44,284 nt of DNA from CAYWMP01 sp964459445. GTDB lineage: Bacteria > Desulfobacterota > DSM-4660 > Desulfatiglandales > HGW-15. Within the stretch, counting starts at the first letter, position 1; every line of letters starts with the position of its first letter. The position numbers and the translations under genes were made by a program. The notes under the pieces were generated by a model that was not told the DNA's origin, did no database searches, and saw only the letters and a list, made by a program, of their open reading frames with translations. The DNA lies in the NCBI GenBank assembly GCA_964459445.1, contig CAYWMP010000024.1, forward strand, positions 1 through 44,284, read 5' to 3'. Positions 8,737-16,742 of this stretch are shown piece after piece.

Positions 8737-10320
8737 GTGTATACGTCCTTTTTCGGATTTAGAGAAAATCCTTTCAATCTTACACCGGATCCCCGATATC
8801 TCTTTTTGAGTCGATATCACAAGGAAGCCCTGGATCATCTGCTCTACGGCATCAACGAAAGAAAGGGATTCATTGTGATTACCGGCGGGATCGGCACAGG
8901 CAAGACGACCCTCAGTCGCACACTTATGGGCCACCTGGAAAAAACAACCAAGACGGCCCTCATCTTCAATGCCTACGTGTCCGACATGGAACTCTTGCAG
9001 ATGATCAATCAGGAATTCGGCATTGAAATAGATCAAAAGACTGAAACTAAAAAGGCCTATGTGGATGCGCTCAATGATTTTCTCCTGGAGAATTTTGGTG
9101 AGGGGGGCAATGCGGTTTTGTTGATTGATGAGGCTCAAAACCTGTCCCACAACGTCCTAGAACAAATAAGAATGCTGTCAAACCTCGAGACCGAGCGAGA
9201 GAAACTGATACAGATTATCCTTGTGGGTCAATCGGAACTGCGCCAACTTCTGGATAGGCCTTCACTGAGACAGCTCAATGACCGCGTAATGGTCCGATAT
9301 GATTTAAAGCCGTTGGATTTCAAGGATTTAAAGGGGTATGTGGAACACCGCATGATTGTGGCAGGGGGAAGGGGCCAACTCAAAATTGCCAGTAATGCCT
9401 ATAAAGAGATCTACGCCTTCTCCAAGGGAAATCCCAGGCGCATCAATGCTGTTTGCGACCGTTCGCTGCTTATTGCCTACACAAAGGAAAAACACGCGGT
9501 CTCAAGGGACATGGTCAAAAAAGCGATTATGGAGATTCGCGGCGATGCAAGAAGGGATACAGGGCGAGCCGGTTGGTCCATGAGTAGGGTTGCGCTGCGG
9601 GCTTTACTCCTATTGCTATTAATCGCAGCAGTCGGGTTTGGGGGGTGGCGCTACAGGGCGCAGATCCTTCAATTCATCCCTGCAAAGGAAGAGGTAAAAG
9701 CTGCGAAAATAGTTCCTATCCAAAATGCGGCCCCAGGCTTAGAAGACCCTAAGAAGGGGGCAAAGACACCATATCTGGACGAAAGTGAAAGTCTCGCAGG
9801 CCTGTTTAGACTCTTTCACGCCAAGGGAGGGGAGAAGGGCAACACTTTTTATGGCGATCAAGTGGGACTTTTTTCAATAGACATGAATCCGGAGTACTAT
9901 GTCATGTTCAAGAAACCCTTTCGGGTGCTCCTGTCCAACCCGAAGGAAACGCCTTCGACCGGAAATCAATACCTGCTGATAAGTGAAGTTACAGAGCAGG
10001 GGGCTATTGCCGTGGACGGAAAGGGCCAAAAGTGGCCGATTGCCAGGGATTTCATCCTTAAACATTGGGGTAAGAGGGTCTCTTGGACCTGCCCCTACAA
10101 GAGCAAAAATATGATGCTTACCAAGGGTATGGAAGATCCGGATATTTATGAAATCCAGAAAGTATTGGATCAGATCGGGTATTTGGTAGAGGCTACAGGC
10201 ATCTATGACGATTCGACCTCCCATGAAATCTGGCGATTCCAGAAAGATTTCGGTCTAATGACCGATGGTATCGTCGGACCCCAGACAAGGGCATTGCTTT
10301 TTCAAATGGCTGCAGAATAG
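8737..10320 (+). CDS. ExeA/GspA-type ATPase with C-terminal peptidoglycan-binding domain
   Basis: Probable partner of secretin assembly: ExeA-type proteins remodel or bind peptidoglycan so that the GspD ring can insert. The start is GTG at 8737, giving the family's usual MYTSFFGFRENPFNLTPDP opening. AAA ATPase domain: Walker A GGIGTGKTT at residues 50-58, Walker B AVLLIDEAQN at about 126-135. One membrane segment is at about 285-304. The periplasmic part holds a C39-peptidase-like region (about 350-450) and a PG_binding_1 repeat (about 463-525, DGIVGPQTRALL). Length is 527 aa. It precedes the TPR protein and gspD. Confidence 0.9.
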   Translation: MYTSFFGFRENPFNLTPDPRYLFLSRYHKEALDHLLYGINERKGFIVITGGIGTGKTTLSRTLMGHLEKTTKTALIFNAYVSDMELLQMINQEFGIEIDQKTETKKAYVDALNDFLLENFGEGGNAVLLIDEAQNLSHNVLEQIRMLSNLETEREKLIQIILVGQSELRQLLDRPSLRQLNDRVMVRYDLKPLDFKDLKGYVEHRMIVAGGRGQLKIASNAYKEIYAFSKGNPRRINAVCDRSLLIAYTKEKHAVSRDMVKKAIMEIRGDARRDTGRAGWSMSRVALRALLLLLLIAAVGFGGWRYRAQILQFIPAKEEVKAAKIVPIQNAAPGLEDPKKGAKTPYLDESESLAGLFRLFHAKGGEKGNTFYGDQVGLFSIDMNPEYYVMFKKPFRVLLSNPKETPSTGNQYLLISEVTEQGAIAVDGKGQKWPIARDFILKHWGKRVSWTCPYKSKNMMLTKGMEDPDIYEIQKVLDQIGYLVEATGIYDDSTSHEIWRFQKDFGLMTDGIVGPQTRALLFQMAAE

Positions 10321-10366
10321 TGTTTGATGAGTTTATTGAGTTTGTTGAGTTCCTTGGGGGGAGCAA

Positions 10367-10504
10367 TTGAAGGTTGAGCGGTTTGAAGACTTGCTTTGTT
10401 GGCAGGCAGCGCGGGAACTGGTGAATCTCGTTTACAAGGCTGTAAGAGAAAGTGACAGTTTCAAAAGAGAATTAGAAAACGCAGGCAATGAAGACCAGAG
10501 ATAA
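10367..10504 (+). pseudogene. remnant of a four-helix-bundle (23S rRNA intervening-sequence type) protein
   Basis: Translating from a TTG gives 45 residues beginning LKVERFEDLLCWQAAREL and continuing VNLVYKAVRES. This matches the conserved first helix (FEDLxVWQxARELxxxIY) of the four-helix-bundle family, whose members are normally about 115-130 aa. The rest, including the usual SNIAEG motif, is missing and a stop follows. A deletion remnant is the simplest reading. The surrounding gap (10321-10851) otherwise holds short repeats and a foldback, described separately. Confidence 0.55.
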
Positions 10505-10668
10505 AGACTAACCAAACATATTTGAAATTTCCTTCAACTTTAAATCAACGTTTATCATTGTTTCGAAGCCTCAGGTAATGCAAGTGTTCAGTGGTTCAGC
10601 GTTCAGGAAAGAAAAACTGATTCCTTGCCTCAGCTCCCTCTCGTTCGACCTGGAGGCTCTCGACAGGC

Positions 10669-10696
10669 TGAACACTGAACACTGAACACTGAACAC
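10669..10696. repeat. 7-bp tandem repeat (TGAACAC x4)
   Basis: Four perfect TGAACAC units in the gap between the ExeA-type gene and the TPR gene. Similar 'GTTCAGTGGTTCAGCGTTCAGG' words precede it at about 10585-10606 on the same strand, in inverted sense. This is probably slippage-prone intergenic sequence. Confidence 0.8.
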
Positions 10697-10730
10697 TCAA
10701 AACGCCTGTTGATTGCAATACCCAATCGAA

Positions 10731-10757
10731 ATTGTTTGACCCATTTAGTCAAACAAT
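10731..10757. repeat. perfect 10-bp inverted repeat upstream of the TPR gene
   Basis: ATTGTTTGAC (10731-10740), a 7-base loop, then GTCAAACAAT (10748-10757). No T-run follows, so it is not a standard terminator. It lies about 95 bases before the TPR gene start and could be an operator or an mRNA hairpin. An AAGGAG follows at about 10774 before a 21-codon open stretch made of repeat-like sequence. Confidence 0.5.
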
Positions 10758-10851
10758 CGGGACGTAAGGAGCTAAGGAGATGCCTAGGAATAAACCATCG
10801 ATCTCAATGAACGCAAAAAACCCAACAAACGCGACAAACCCATAACTCATC

Positions 10852-11610
10852 ATGAGTACAATCAACGAAGCCCTCAAAAAGGCACAGAAACAACGGGACA
10901 CAAGATATCATTCATATGGCACCAGCCTATCGGCCGGTCCAGGAGAAAAAGGCGTTTTACAGAATAAGACCCTGCTATGGGTGTCATTGGCGGTCATTTC
11001 CCTTGCAATTGCCATTTACTTATGGATAGAGTTCAGTGGCTCCAAAAACAAGATTTCCACAGCACAGCGAGTTCGTCCTATACCTGCGCTCCAAAAAACC
11101 AAAGGCGTGCAGACCAGGCCAACTGAGACCGGAATTACCGGAAAAAGCGAGGTTGGTCAAGGTCGCGAGGAACCAAAAACCCATCAACTTGCTTCAAAAG
11201 ATGCGGGAACCGATGATGCAAAGGCATCCTATGAAAGGGCGATGCTTCTGCACAAGATCGGGCGTTTGGAAAATGCGGAGAAGCTGTATCGAGAAACGCT
11301 AAAAGAAGATCCAGGTTATGTGGATGCCCTCAACAATCTTGGCGTCTTATACCTCAAGGATAAAGATTACGAATCGGCCCAGAGGAATTTTAAAAAGGCC
11401 ATTCGACTGCGCCCCGGTTATGCGGACCCCTATTACAACCTGGCATGTCTGTTCGCCACAAAGGGGGATTTAGAAGAAAGCCTGGCATACCTTTCAAAGG
11501 CCGTGGCCCTGAGTGAGTCTGTGAGGGATTGGGCGATAAAGGATACGGATCTTGAGAATCTCTGGGAAATGCCGGAGTTTAAAGCGATCATCGGAGAAAA
11601 ACTGGAGTGA
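10852..11610 (+). CDS. membrane-anchored TPR protein with GspB-like N-terminus
   Basis: The N-terminal MSTINEALKKAQKQR resembles the opening of GspB/ExeB-type proteins that pair with GspA/ExeA. One membrane segment lies at about 41-60. A low-complexity periplasmic linker follows, then about three TPR units (about 126-240: YERAMLLHKIGRLENAEKLY; YVDALNNLGVLYLKDKDYES; YADPYYNLACLFATKGDLEE). Length is 252 aa. Sitting between the ExeA-type ATPase and the secretin, it may act as the GspB-like partner or a secretin pilotin-like scaffold. Function is inferred only from context. Confidence 0.75.
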   Translation: MSTINEALKKAQKQRDTRYHSYGTSLSAGPGEKGVLQNKTLLWVSLAVISLAIAIYLWIEFSGSKNKISTAQRVRPIPALQKTKGVQTRPTETGITGKSEVGQGREEPKTHQLASKDAGTDDAKASYERAMLLHKIGRLENAEKLYRETLKEDPGYVDALNNLGVLYLKDKDYESAQRNFKKAIRLRPGYADPYYNLACLFATKGDLEESLAYLSKAVALSESVRDWAIKDTDLENLWEMPEFKAIIGEKLE

Positions 11611-11820
11611 TGCAGGCCTGAAGGTTCAGAGGTTCAGGCCCGCCCTGGCGCGACGACCGCTATCAAGGAGGTCAACTCTGCGGCTATTTAAAATATTGCT
11701 TCGAATCTATAATTTCGAAATCAGATCTGGGCCAGGGGTTCAAAGGTTCAGAGGTTGAAAATTCTTCAACAATAAACTGATTGATGAACTCTGAGGGTTG
11801 AAGTTAAGGAATAGGGAACG

Positions 11821-13878
11821 ATGAAATTCAATATAAATAGCACATTATTAACAATCACTCTTTTGGGTGCCTTGGCGTTTGCCTTTCATCTCCCTCCTGC
11901 CCAAGCCGCGCGGGTTGCCGGGGAAGAGGATGTGACCCCGGTCAATCCACGCACCAAGCAGAGAATACAGAGACCGGTAAAAGATAAACCCAATCAGAAA
12001 CAACCTATCCTGATAGATGAGGAGTCGGAAAGGGCTGAACCAAAGCCCGGAAAACGATATGTCACCATCGATTTTGATGATGTCGATATCCGGCTTTTCA
12101 TCAAATTCATCAGCGAATTGACCGGGAAGAACTTTGTTGTCGATAAAGGTGTCAAAGGAAATGTGACCATTATATCCCCAACGAAAATATCCATTGAGGA
12201 AGCTTACAGGGTTTTTGAATCCGTATTGGAGATACATGGGTTCACGACAGTGCCAGCCGGCAAAATCGTTAAGGTGGTGCCGGCCGTTCAAGCGAGATCC
12301 AAAGACATTGAAACCCTGCTTCGCGAGGAGGCCGTAAGCCCGGAAGATAAGGTGGTCACGCAGCTTATTCCTTTGAGATATGCCGATCCTAACGATCTCA
12401 AGAAGCTTTTTGCCCCGCTCATTTCCAAGAGCAGTGTGATGGTATCCTATCCCCCGACCGGCATGCTGATCGTGACCGACGTACTTTCCAATATCACACG
12501 CTTGCTTCGAATCATAGATACCATAGATATCGAAGGCATCGGCGCAGAGATATCCGTTGTCCCTCTTGAGCATGCGACCGCATCCGTGCTGTCGAAGACT
12601 CTGTCCTCTCTTTTCCAAAGGAAACGGACCACCAGGAAAAAAGGCGCAGCTGCAGCAGAACCTGTCGCCCGAATCGTCCACGACGAAAGGACCAATTCCC
12701 TCATCCTTCTGGCGTCCGAGAACCAAACAATCAAAATAAGGCAACTCATAATTCTCCTGGACAAGGAAACCCCTAGAATCGAGGGAGACATCCATGTTGT
12801 TTATCTGCAGCATGCCAATGCAGAGGCTCTGGCCAAGGTATTGACGGCCATCCCCGCAAAGCAAGCAAAGAAACCCGAGAAAGGAAAGGCGCCTGTCATT
12901 TCAAAGGAAGTCCAGATCGTTGCGGACAAGGCAACCAATTCATTGGTCATTACCGCCAAGAAAGAAGACTTCCTTGTGCTGGAAGATGTGATTCAGAAGT
13001 TGGATATCGCACGCCGAATGGTCTATATCGAGGCCCTGCTCATGGAAGTGAGCACGAACAAGGAATTTGCGCTCGGCGTTGAATGGTTTGCGGGAGAGGA
13101 AATCGCAACGATTGACGGTAAGAAACAGGCAGTGTTTGGCGGATCCAATCCGCCCGAACCCATTGCTCCAAGCGTAGCTGATGAAGGCGGAACGCTCAGT
13201 ATTGGCCAAGGTTTCACGCTCGGCCTGCTCGGCGATACAGTAAGCATCGGGGGCATTGAATTTCCTTCCTTAAGGGCTGCTATACACGCTCTACAGAGGG
13301 ATGGGGCTGTGCATATCCTCTCCACGCCTCAAATCATGACCACGGACAATGAAGAAGCGGAGATCGTGGTGGCCGACAATATTCCGTTTCTGACGAGACA
13401 GGATGAGACCGATGCCAACAGGACATTCAGCAATTACGAATTCAAGGATGTAGGCGTCACTCTCAGAATCACGCCACAAATAAACCAGGAGAGGCTTGTC
13501 CGCCTCAAGATCGAGCAGGTGTTATCGCAGGTCGTCGAACAAGAGGAAGTAGGGCTCCCCACCACGCTTAAGCGAACTGCCAAAACGACCGTGGTCATTA
13601 AAGACGGGCAAACGGTGGTGTATGGCGGCCTCATCGATGAAACCCTTACCCAGAGCGATTACCAGGTACCTTGCCTGGGCGGTATCAAAGGGATCGGGTG
13701 GTTATTTAAGTCTAAATCCAATTCTGGGGATAGGACCAACCTTTATGTCTTCATTACACCCCACATCATCGAAAATCCCACGGAGGCGCAAAAGGTCTAT
13801 CAAGAAAAGAGAGAAGAGATCGACAGGGTCAGAGAAGGTGTGATCAAGATGTATGAGGGGAGACCCAAATCTGAGTAA
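11821..13878 (+). CDS. gspD: type II secretion outer-membrane secretin GspD
   Basis: Forms the outer-membrane exit channel. A Sec signal peptide (cut near AQA|AR, about residue 30) precedes a Pro/Lys/Arg-rich stretch. N0 domain is about 79-160, N1 about 178-240, N2 about 243-320 and N3 about 323-393. The secretin domain (about 397-653) shows GVTLRITPQIN, a gate-region Gly pair (GGLI), and VPCLGGIKGIGWLF near 613, where the usual Pro is Lys. Length is 685 aa. A GGAATAGGGA ribosome site precedes the ATG. The 210-base gap upstream contains repeated 'GGTTCAGAGG' words only. Confidence 0.96.
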   Translation: MKFNINSTLLTITLLGALAFAFHLPPAQAARVAGEEDVTPVNPRTKQRIQRPVKDKPNQKQPILIDEESERAEPKPGKRYVTIDFDDVDIRLFIKFISELTGKNFVVDKGVKGNVTIISPTKISIEEAYRVFESVLEIHGFTTVPAGKIVKVVPAVQARSKDIETLLREEAVSPEDKVVTQLIPLRYADPNDLKKLFAPLISKSSVMVSYPPTGMLIVTDVLSNITRLLRIIDTIDIEGIGAEISVVPLEHATASVLSKTLSSLFQRKRTTRKKGAAAAEPVARIVHDERTNSLILLASENQTIKIRQLIILLDKETPRIEGDIHVVYLQHANAEALAKVLTAIPAKQAKKPEKGKAPVISKEVQIVADKATNSLVITAKKEDFLVLEDVIQKLDIARRMVYIEALLMEVSTNKEFALGVEWFAGEEIATIDGKKQAVFGGSNPPEPIAPSVADEGGTLSIGQGFTLGLLGDTVSIGGIEFPSLRAAIHALQRDGAVHILSTPQIMTTDNEEAEIVVADNIPFLTRQDETDANRTFSNYEFKDVGVTLRITPQINQERLVRLKIEQVLSQVVEQEEVGLPTTLKRTAKTTVVIKDGQTVVYGGLIDETLTQSDYQVPCLGGIKGIGWLFKSKSNSGDRTNLYVFITPHIIENPTEAQKVYQEKREEIDRVREGVIKMYEGRPKSE

Positions 13879-13926
13879 GATTCCACACTCAAATAACGAA
13901 GAGCCACCGCAGCTCAGCGAGGCATC

Positions 13927-14607
13927 ATGACCCTTCAGGAATTCCTGAGCAGGGTAACACTTTTTGTTTCACTAAACGAAGAGGACCGCGATCGCCTCGC
14001 TGGGATGATGTCCCAACAGCCATTAGAAAAGGGCGAGGTTTTATTTCGCAAGGGGAGCGAAGGAAATGCCCTCTATATTGTAAAGAAGGGAAAAATCAAG
14101 ATTTCGCTCCCGTCCAAAGATGGCGATGAGATTATATTGACCGTGTTTTCTAAAGGGGACTTTTTTGGCGAGATGGCCCTCTTAGACGGTATGCCCCGAT
14201 CGGCAGATGCCATGGCCCTTGAACCAAGCCAATTGTATGTGTTGAATCGGAGAGACTTCCTGGAGTTCCTCAAGAACAATGACCAAGCCGTTGAATCCAT
14301 TCTATATTCCCTTTCTATGCGGCTTCGCAGGACCGACGACCTACTGGAAGACACCTGCTTCCTCAATATTTCCCACAGGATTGCAAAAAAGCTCATTGAA
14401 CTGGCGGAGAAGTTCGGCAGGGAAGAGAACAAGTTCGTTACTCTAGATCTCGACTTCACACAGACCGATCTCGCCGGCATGATTGGCGCCACAAGGGAAA
14501 GCGTTAACAAGGAATTAAGGGTGTTGCGTGAACGAGGCGTTGTGGCCATAAACGGCAGCCAAATCGCCATACTCAACATTGATCTCCTCAAGCGACGGAT
14601 CCGCTGA
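13927..14607 (+). CDS. Crp/Fnr-family transcription regulator, CRP-like recognition helix
   Basis: Cyclic-nucleotide-type sensor domain (about 1-120) with GEMALLDGMPRSADAMA. Glu82, Arg91 and Ser92 align with the E. coli CRP residues that bind the cAMP phosphate and ribose. A dimer helix follows, then a winged HTH (about 175-215). The recognition helix reads ATRESVNKELRVL; Arg190, Glu191 and Lys195 match CRP Arg180, Glu181 and Arg185 (the last conservative). It lacks the Fnr N-terminal Cys cluster. It begins 48 bases after gspD and may be co-transcribed with it. CRP-consensus sites lie 88-126 bases beyond its stop. Confidence 0.93.
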   Translation: MTLQEFLSRVTLFVSLNEEDRDRLAGMMSQQPLEKGEVLFRKGSEGNALYIVKKGKIKISLPSKDGDEIILTVFSKGDFFGEMALLDGMPRSADAMALEPSQLYVLNRRDFLEFLKNNDQAVESILYSLSMRLRRTDDLLEDTCFLNISHRIAKKLIELAEKFGREENKFVTLDLDFTQTDLAGMIGATRESVNKELRVLRERGVVAINGSQIAILNIDLLKRRIR

Positions 14608-14694
14608 TCACACCAACCCAACTCCATACATAGACCGCCCTTTAAACATCTTCTGAAATGCATCCAGCAAAAAAAGCACGTCTTTTCACTAAAG

Positions 14695-14710
14695 TGTGAC
14701 ATAAATCACA
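14695..14710. promoter_or_regulatory. consensus CRP-type site 1
   Basis: TGTGACATAAATCACA matches the E. coli CRP core TGTGA-N6-TCACA at every specified base. It lies 88 bases beyond the stop of a Crp-family gene whose recognition helix keeps the CRP contact residues. What it controls is inferred, not seen. Confidence 0.75.
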
Positions 14711-14717
14711 GCTCATG

Positions 14718-14733
14718 TGTGAAATACTTCATA
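14718..14733. promoter_or_regulatory. CRP-type site 2 (one mismatch)
   Basis: TGTGAAATACTTCATA fits TGTGA-N6-TCACA with one mismatch. Its centre is 23 bp from that of site 1, about two helical turns, so two dimers could bind on the same face of the DNA. Confidence 0.6.
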
Positions 14734-14800
14734 GCGAACTTCTCAGAATTCATGCAAACTCTGCCGAGGTAAATCCCGATCGAATGGATTAATTTAGCAA

Positions 14801-14825
14801 TACAATCCCATTCAAGGGGATTGTA
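14801..14825 (+). promoter_or_regulatory. hairpin masking a ribosome site
   Basis: Perfect 9-bp stem TACAATCCC / GGGATTGTA with a 7-base loop. The right arm contains the AGGGGA ribosome-binding sequence and ends one base before an ATG at 14826. If transcribed, the stem would hide the ribosome site of the small ORF there. Confidence 0.45.
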
Positions 14826-14909
14826 ATGCGCTTCTGGCCTGTAACCATCAGCAAAGTATCTGCCATTGTACTCCAAAGTACTAAATTAGCTCAAATAAAC
14901 CAATTTTAG
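14826..14909 (+). CDS. possible 27-residue leader peptide or small protein
   Basis: ATG at 14826 opens 27 codons (starting MRFWPVTISKVSAIVL) and ends in TAG. AAGGGGA stands five to eleven bases upstream, inside the hairpin's right arm. It lies about 95-130 bases downstream of the two CRP-type sites. No family is recognised, and a chance ORF of this size is quite possible; the case rests on the ribosome site and context alone. Confidence 0.2.
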   Translation: MRFWPVTISKVSAIVLQSTKLAQINQF

Positions 14910-15253
14910 AGGACGCAAACTAAGGGCCATGTACTTCACTTGTCGACAAAAATACGGATTTTTTCTAGGTATTTTGTACGCAACTTTTCAGTCTTGACTT
15001 CATGCCCATCTCTGTGGTTCTAAAGTACAAGTGTCCGAATTAATTGAAAGGTTCTTATGCGCTTTTTTGAGGTTGAAGACGAGAAGCACCCCGAAGGAGG
15101 GTAATTTATAGGAAGAGTCTCGATTGCCTCTCACAAATCTTGCCGCAATACCTTCATGAGAGTTGGCGTTTTTGATCAGAACCCTGGCGAAATGACTTTG
15201 GATAGAGCAGTATGAAGCAATATTGCACAAAGGAATAAATCAGAGGACATTCA

Positions 15254-16546
15254 ATGGGCGAGAAGCCGAACCATGGACAATCAAAAGCGGGGATATGGGG
15301 AATGGAGAGAGCCATCGCAAATAATGATTCGGGGACATTCATGTCAAGGGAGGACGGGGAGCACTTTCAGCAGATGGCAAATGTTATGCCCGCCATCTTC
15401 TGGATCGTTTCACCCGATTGGAAAAAAGTTGAGTATATAAGCCCCGCAGTTGAGAAAATATACGGCTATGAGTGTGAAGACTTCATTGGAAACCCCAGAC
15501 TTTGGTTTGATGTTATTCATGAAGAGGATGACGAGCGCATTAGGGATTTCTATAAAAGAGAACATGGCAAAGAAAGCAAAATAGAATATCGAATCGTGCG
15601 CCCTGATGGAACAATTCGATGGATAAGGAATTGCGCTTTTCCCATTAGAAACGAAGTAGGAGAATTGGTTGCCCTGACAGGGCTTGCAGAAGATATTACA
15701 GAGGAAAAAGTGGCGGAGGAAGACCAACAGCTTTTTCGTCACCTAATTGATCAATCAAATGATGCCATATTTGTGATAGATCCGGACACGGGGAAATTTC
15801 TATATGTGAACGCCAAAGCGAGCAGAAACCTCGGGTATACATGCGAAGAACTCCTCAAAATGGGAGTTATCGATATCGAGGCAATCATTTCGGACGAGTT
15901 TTCATGGAAAGAACACCTAGTATCGGTCCGCAAGAATGGGGCTATGATACTAGAGGGCGTTCACAGACGAAAAGATGGACAAATTTTCGAAGTGGAAGTA
16001 AATGTTAAGATAATCGAAGAAGGTGAAAAGGATTATATGCTCGCCGTTGCTCGCAATATCGATGAGCGAAAAAGATCAGAACGTGCTCTCAGGGAGAGAG
16101 AAAAGGAATTGGAGCAGAAGACAATAAACCTTGAAGAGGCCAATGCTGCCCTGCGTGTGTTGTTGAAAAGGCGGGATGAGGATAAAGCAGAGCTGGAGGA
16201 AAAAGTTACAACCAATATCCGGGAGATGGCGTTACCCTATTTGGAGAAGATTAAAAAAAGTGGATTGGGCAAAAGACAGACGATCTATGTCAATATACTT
16301 GAATCAAATTTGAATGAGGTTATCTCCCCCTTTACACGACAACTCTCAACTCGTTTTATGAGTTTAACGCCCTCAGAGATTCAAATCGCCAATCTTGTGA
16401 AGCAGGGCAAAACATCCAAACAGATTGCAGAAATCCTCAGGTTGTCCCGCCGGACGATCGACACGCACAGGGATAATATTCGCAGGAAATTGGGTCTAAA
16501 AAACTCAAAGGCCAACCTTAGAACCCGTCTTTTAACCCTCGAGTAA
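15254..16546 (+). CDS. tandem-PAS LuxR-type transcription regulator
   Basis: Soluble one-component sensor-regulator of 430 aa. PAS 1 is at about 40-150 (PAIFWIVSPDWKKVEYISPA to GLAEDITEEK) and PAS 2 at about 158-272 (DAIFVIDPDTGKFLYVNAKA to ARNIDERKRS). A coiled coil (about 273-320) leads to a conserved linker (PYLEKIKKSGL) and a LuxR HTH (about 368-425: LTPSEIQIANLVKQGKTSKQ, SRRTIDTHRDNIRRKL). No kinase, receiver or membrane segment is present. AGAGGA precedes the ATG at good spacing. The C-terminal half is closely related to that of the next gene, which suggests a tandem duplication with exchange of the sensor part. Confidence 0.88.
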   Translation: MGEKPNHGQSKAGIWGMERAIANNDSGTFMSREDGEHFQQMANVMPAIFWIVSPDWKKVEYISPAVEKIYGYECEDFIGNPRLWFDVIHEEDDERIRDFYKREHGKESKIEYRIVRPDGTIRWIRNCAFPIRNEVGELVALTGLAEDITEEKVAEEDQQLFRHLIDQSNDAIFVIDPDTGKFLYVNAKASRNLGYTCEELLKMGVIDIEAIISDEFSWKEHLVSVRKNGAMILEGVHRRKDGQIFEVEVNVKIIEEGEKDYMLAVARNIDERKRSERALREREKELEQKTINLEEANAALRVLLKRRDEDKAELEEKVTTNIREMALPYLEKIKKSGLGKRQTIYVNILESNLNEVISPFTRQLSTRFMSLTPSEIQIANLVKQGKTSKQIAEILRLSRRTIDTHRDNIRRKLGLKNSKANLRTRLLTLE

Positions 16547-16742
16547 ACCTCGCAGGATCGGAGCTTTTTGTATAGGCGCTCTGATTCGCAGTTACTATGA
16601 TGTATTTCCAAGTCTGACGGCCTGGGTATGATGCTGGTGAGGAATCCGGCTTTAAGGTAGCTAAAGGGCGACCTGGAAGTTTGGACAAACAAAGACACCG
16701 ATTTTATCATGAGATATAGTACTTCGAGTGAGGGGCCGGAAT

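Larger units (their letters stand above)
14608..15253. other. 646-base intergenic region with regulatory signals
   Basis: The largest gap in the window. It contains two CRP-like sites, a hairpin and a small ORF, listed separately. Four scattered GTAC words (TTGTACTCC, AAGTACTAA, TTTGTACG, AAAGTACAAG) lie between 14850 and 15030. TTGACT at about 14995 with TTCTAA 18 bases downstream is a weak possible promoter for the PAS/LuxR gene. Nothing else coding of convincing length was seen. Confidence 0.5.

Noticed and set aside
10780..10845. 21-codon ORF with AAGGAG upstream before the TPR gene
   Set aside because: Its codons come from repetitive 'AACAAACGCGACAAACCC' words; no protein-like composition.
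11848..12864. A 338-codon open frame on the minus strand opposite gspD
   Set aside because: It lies wholly antisense to a well-conserved secretin gene, its translation shows no recognisable domain, and it reflects codon bias of the gspD strand.
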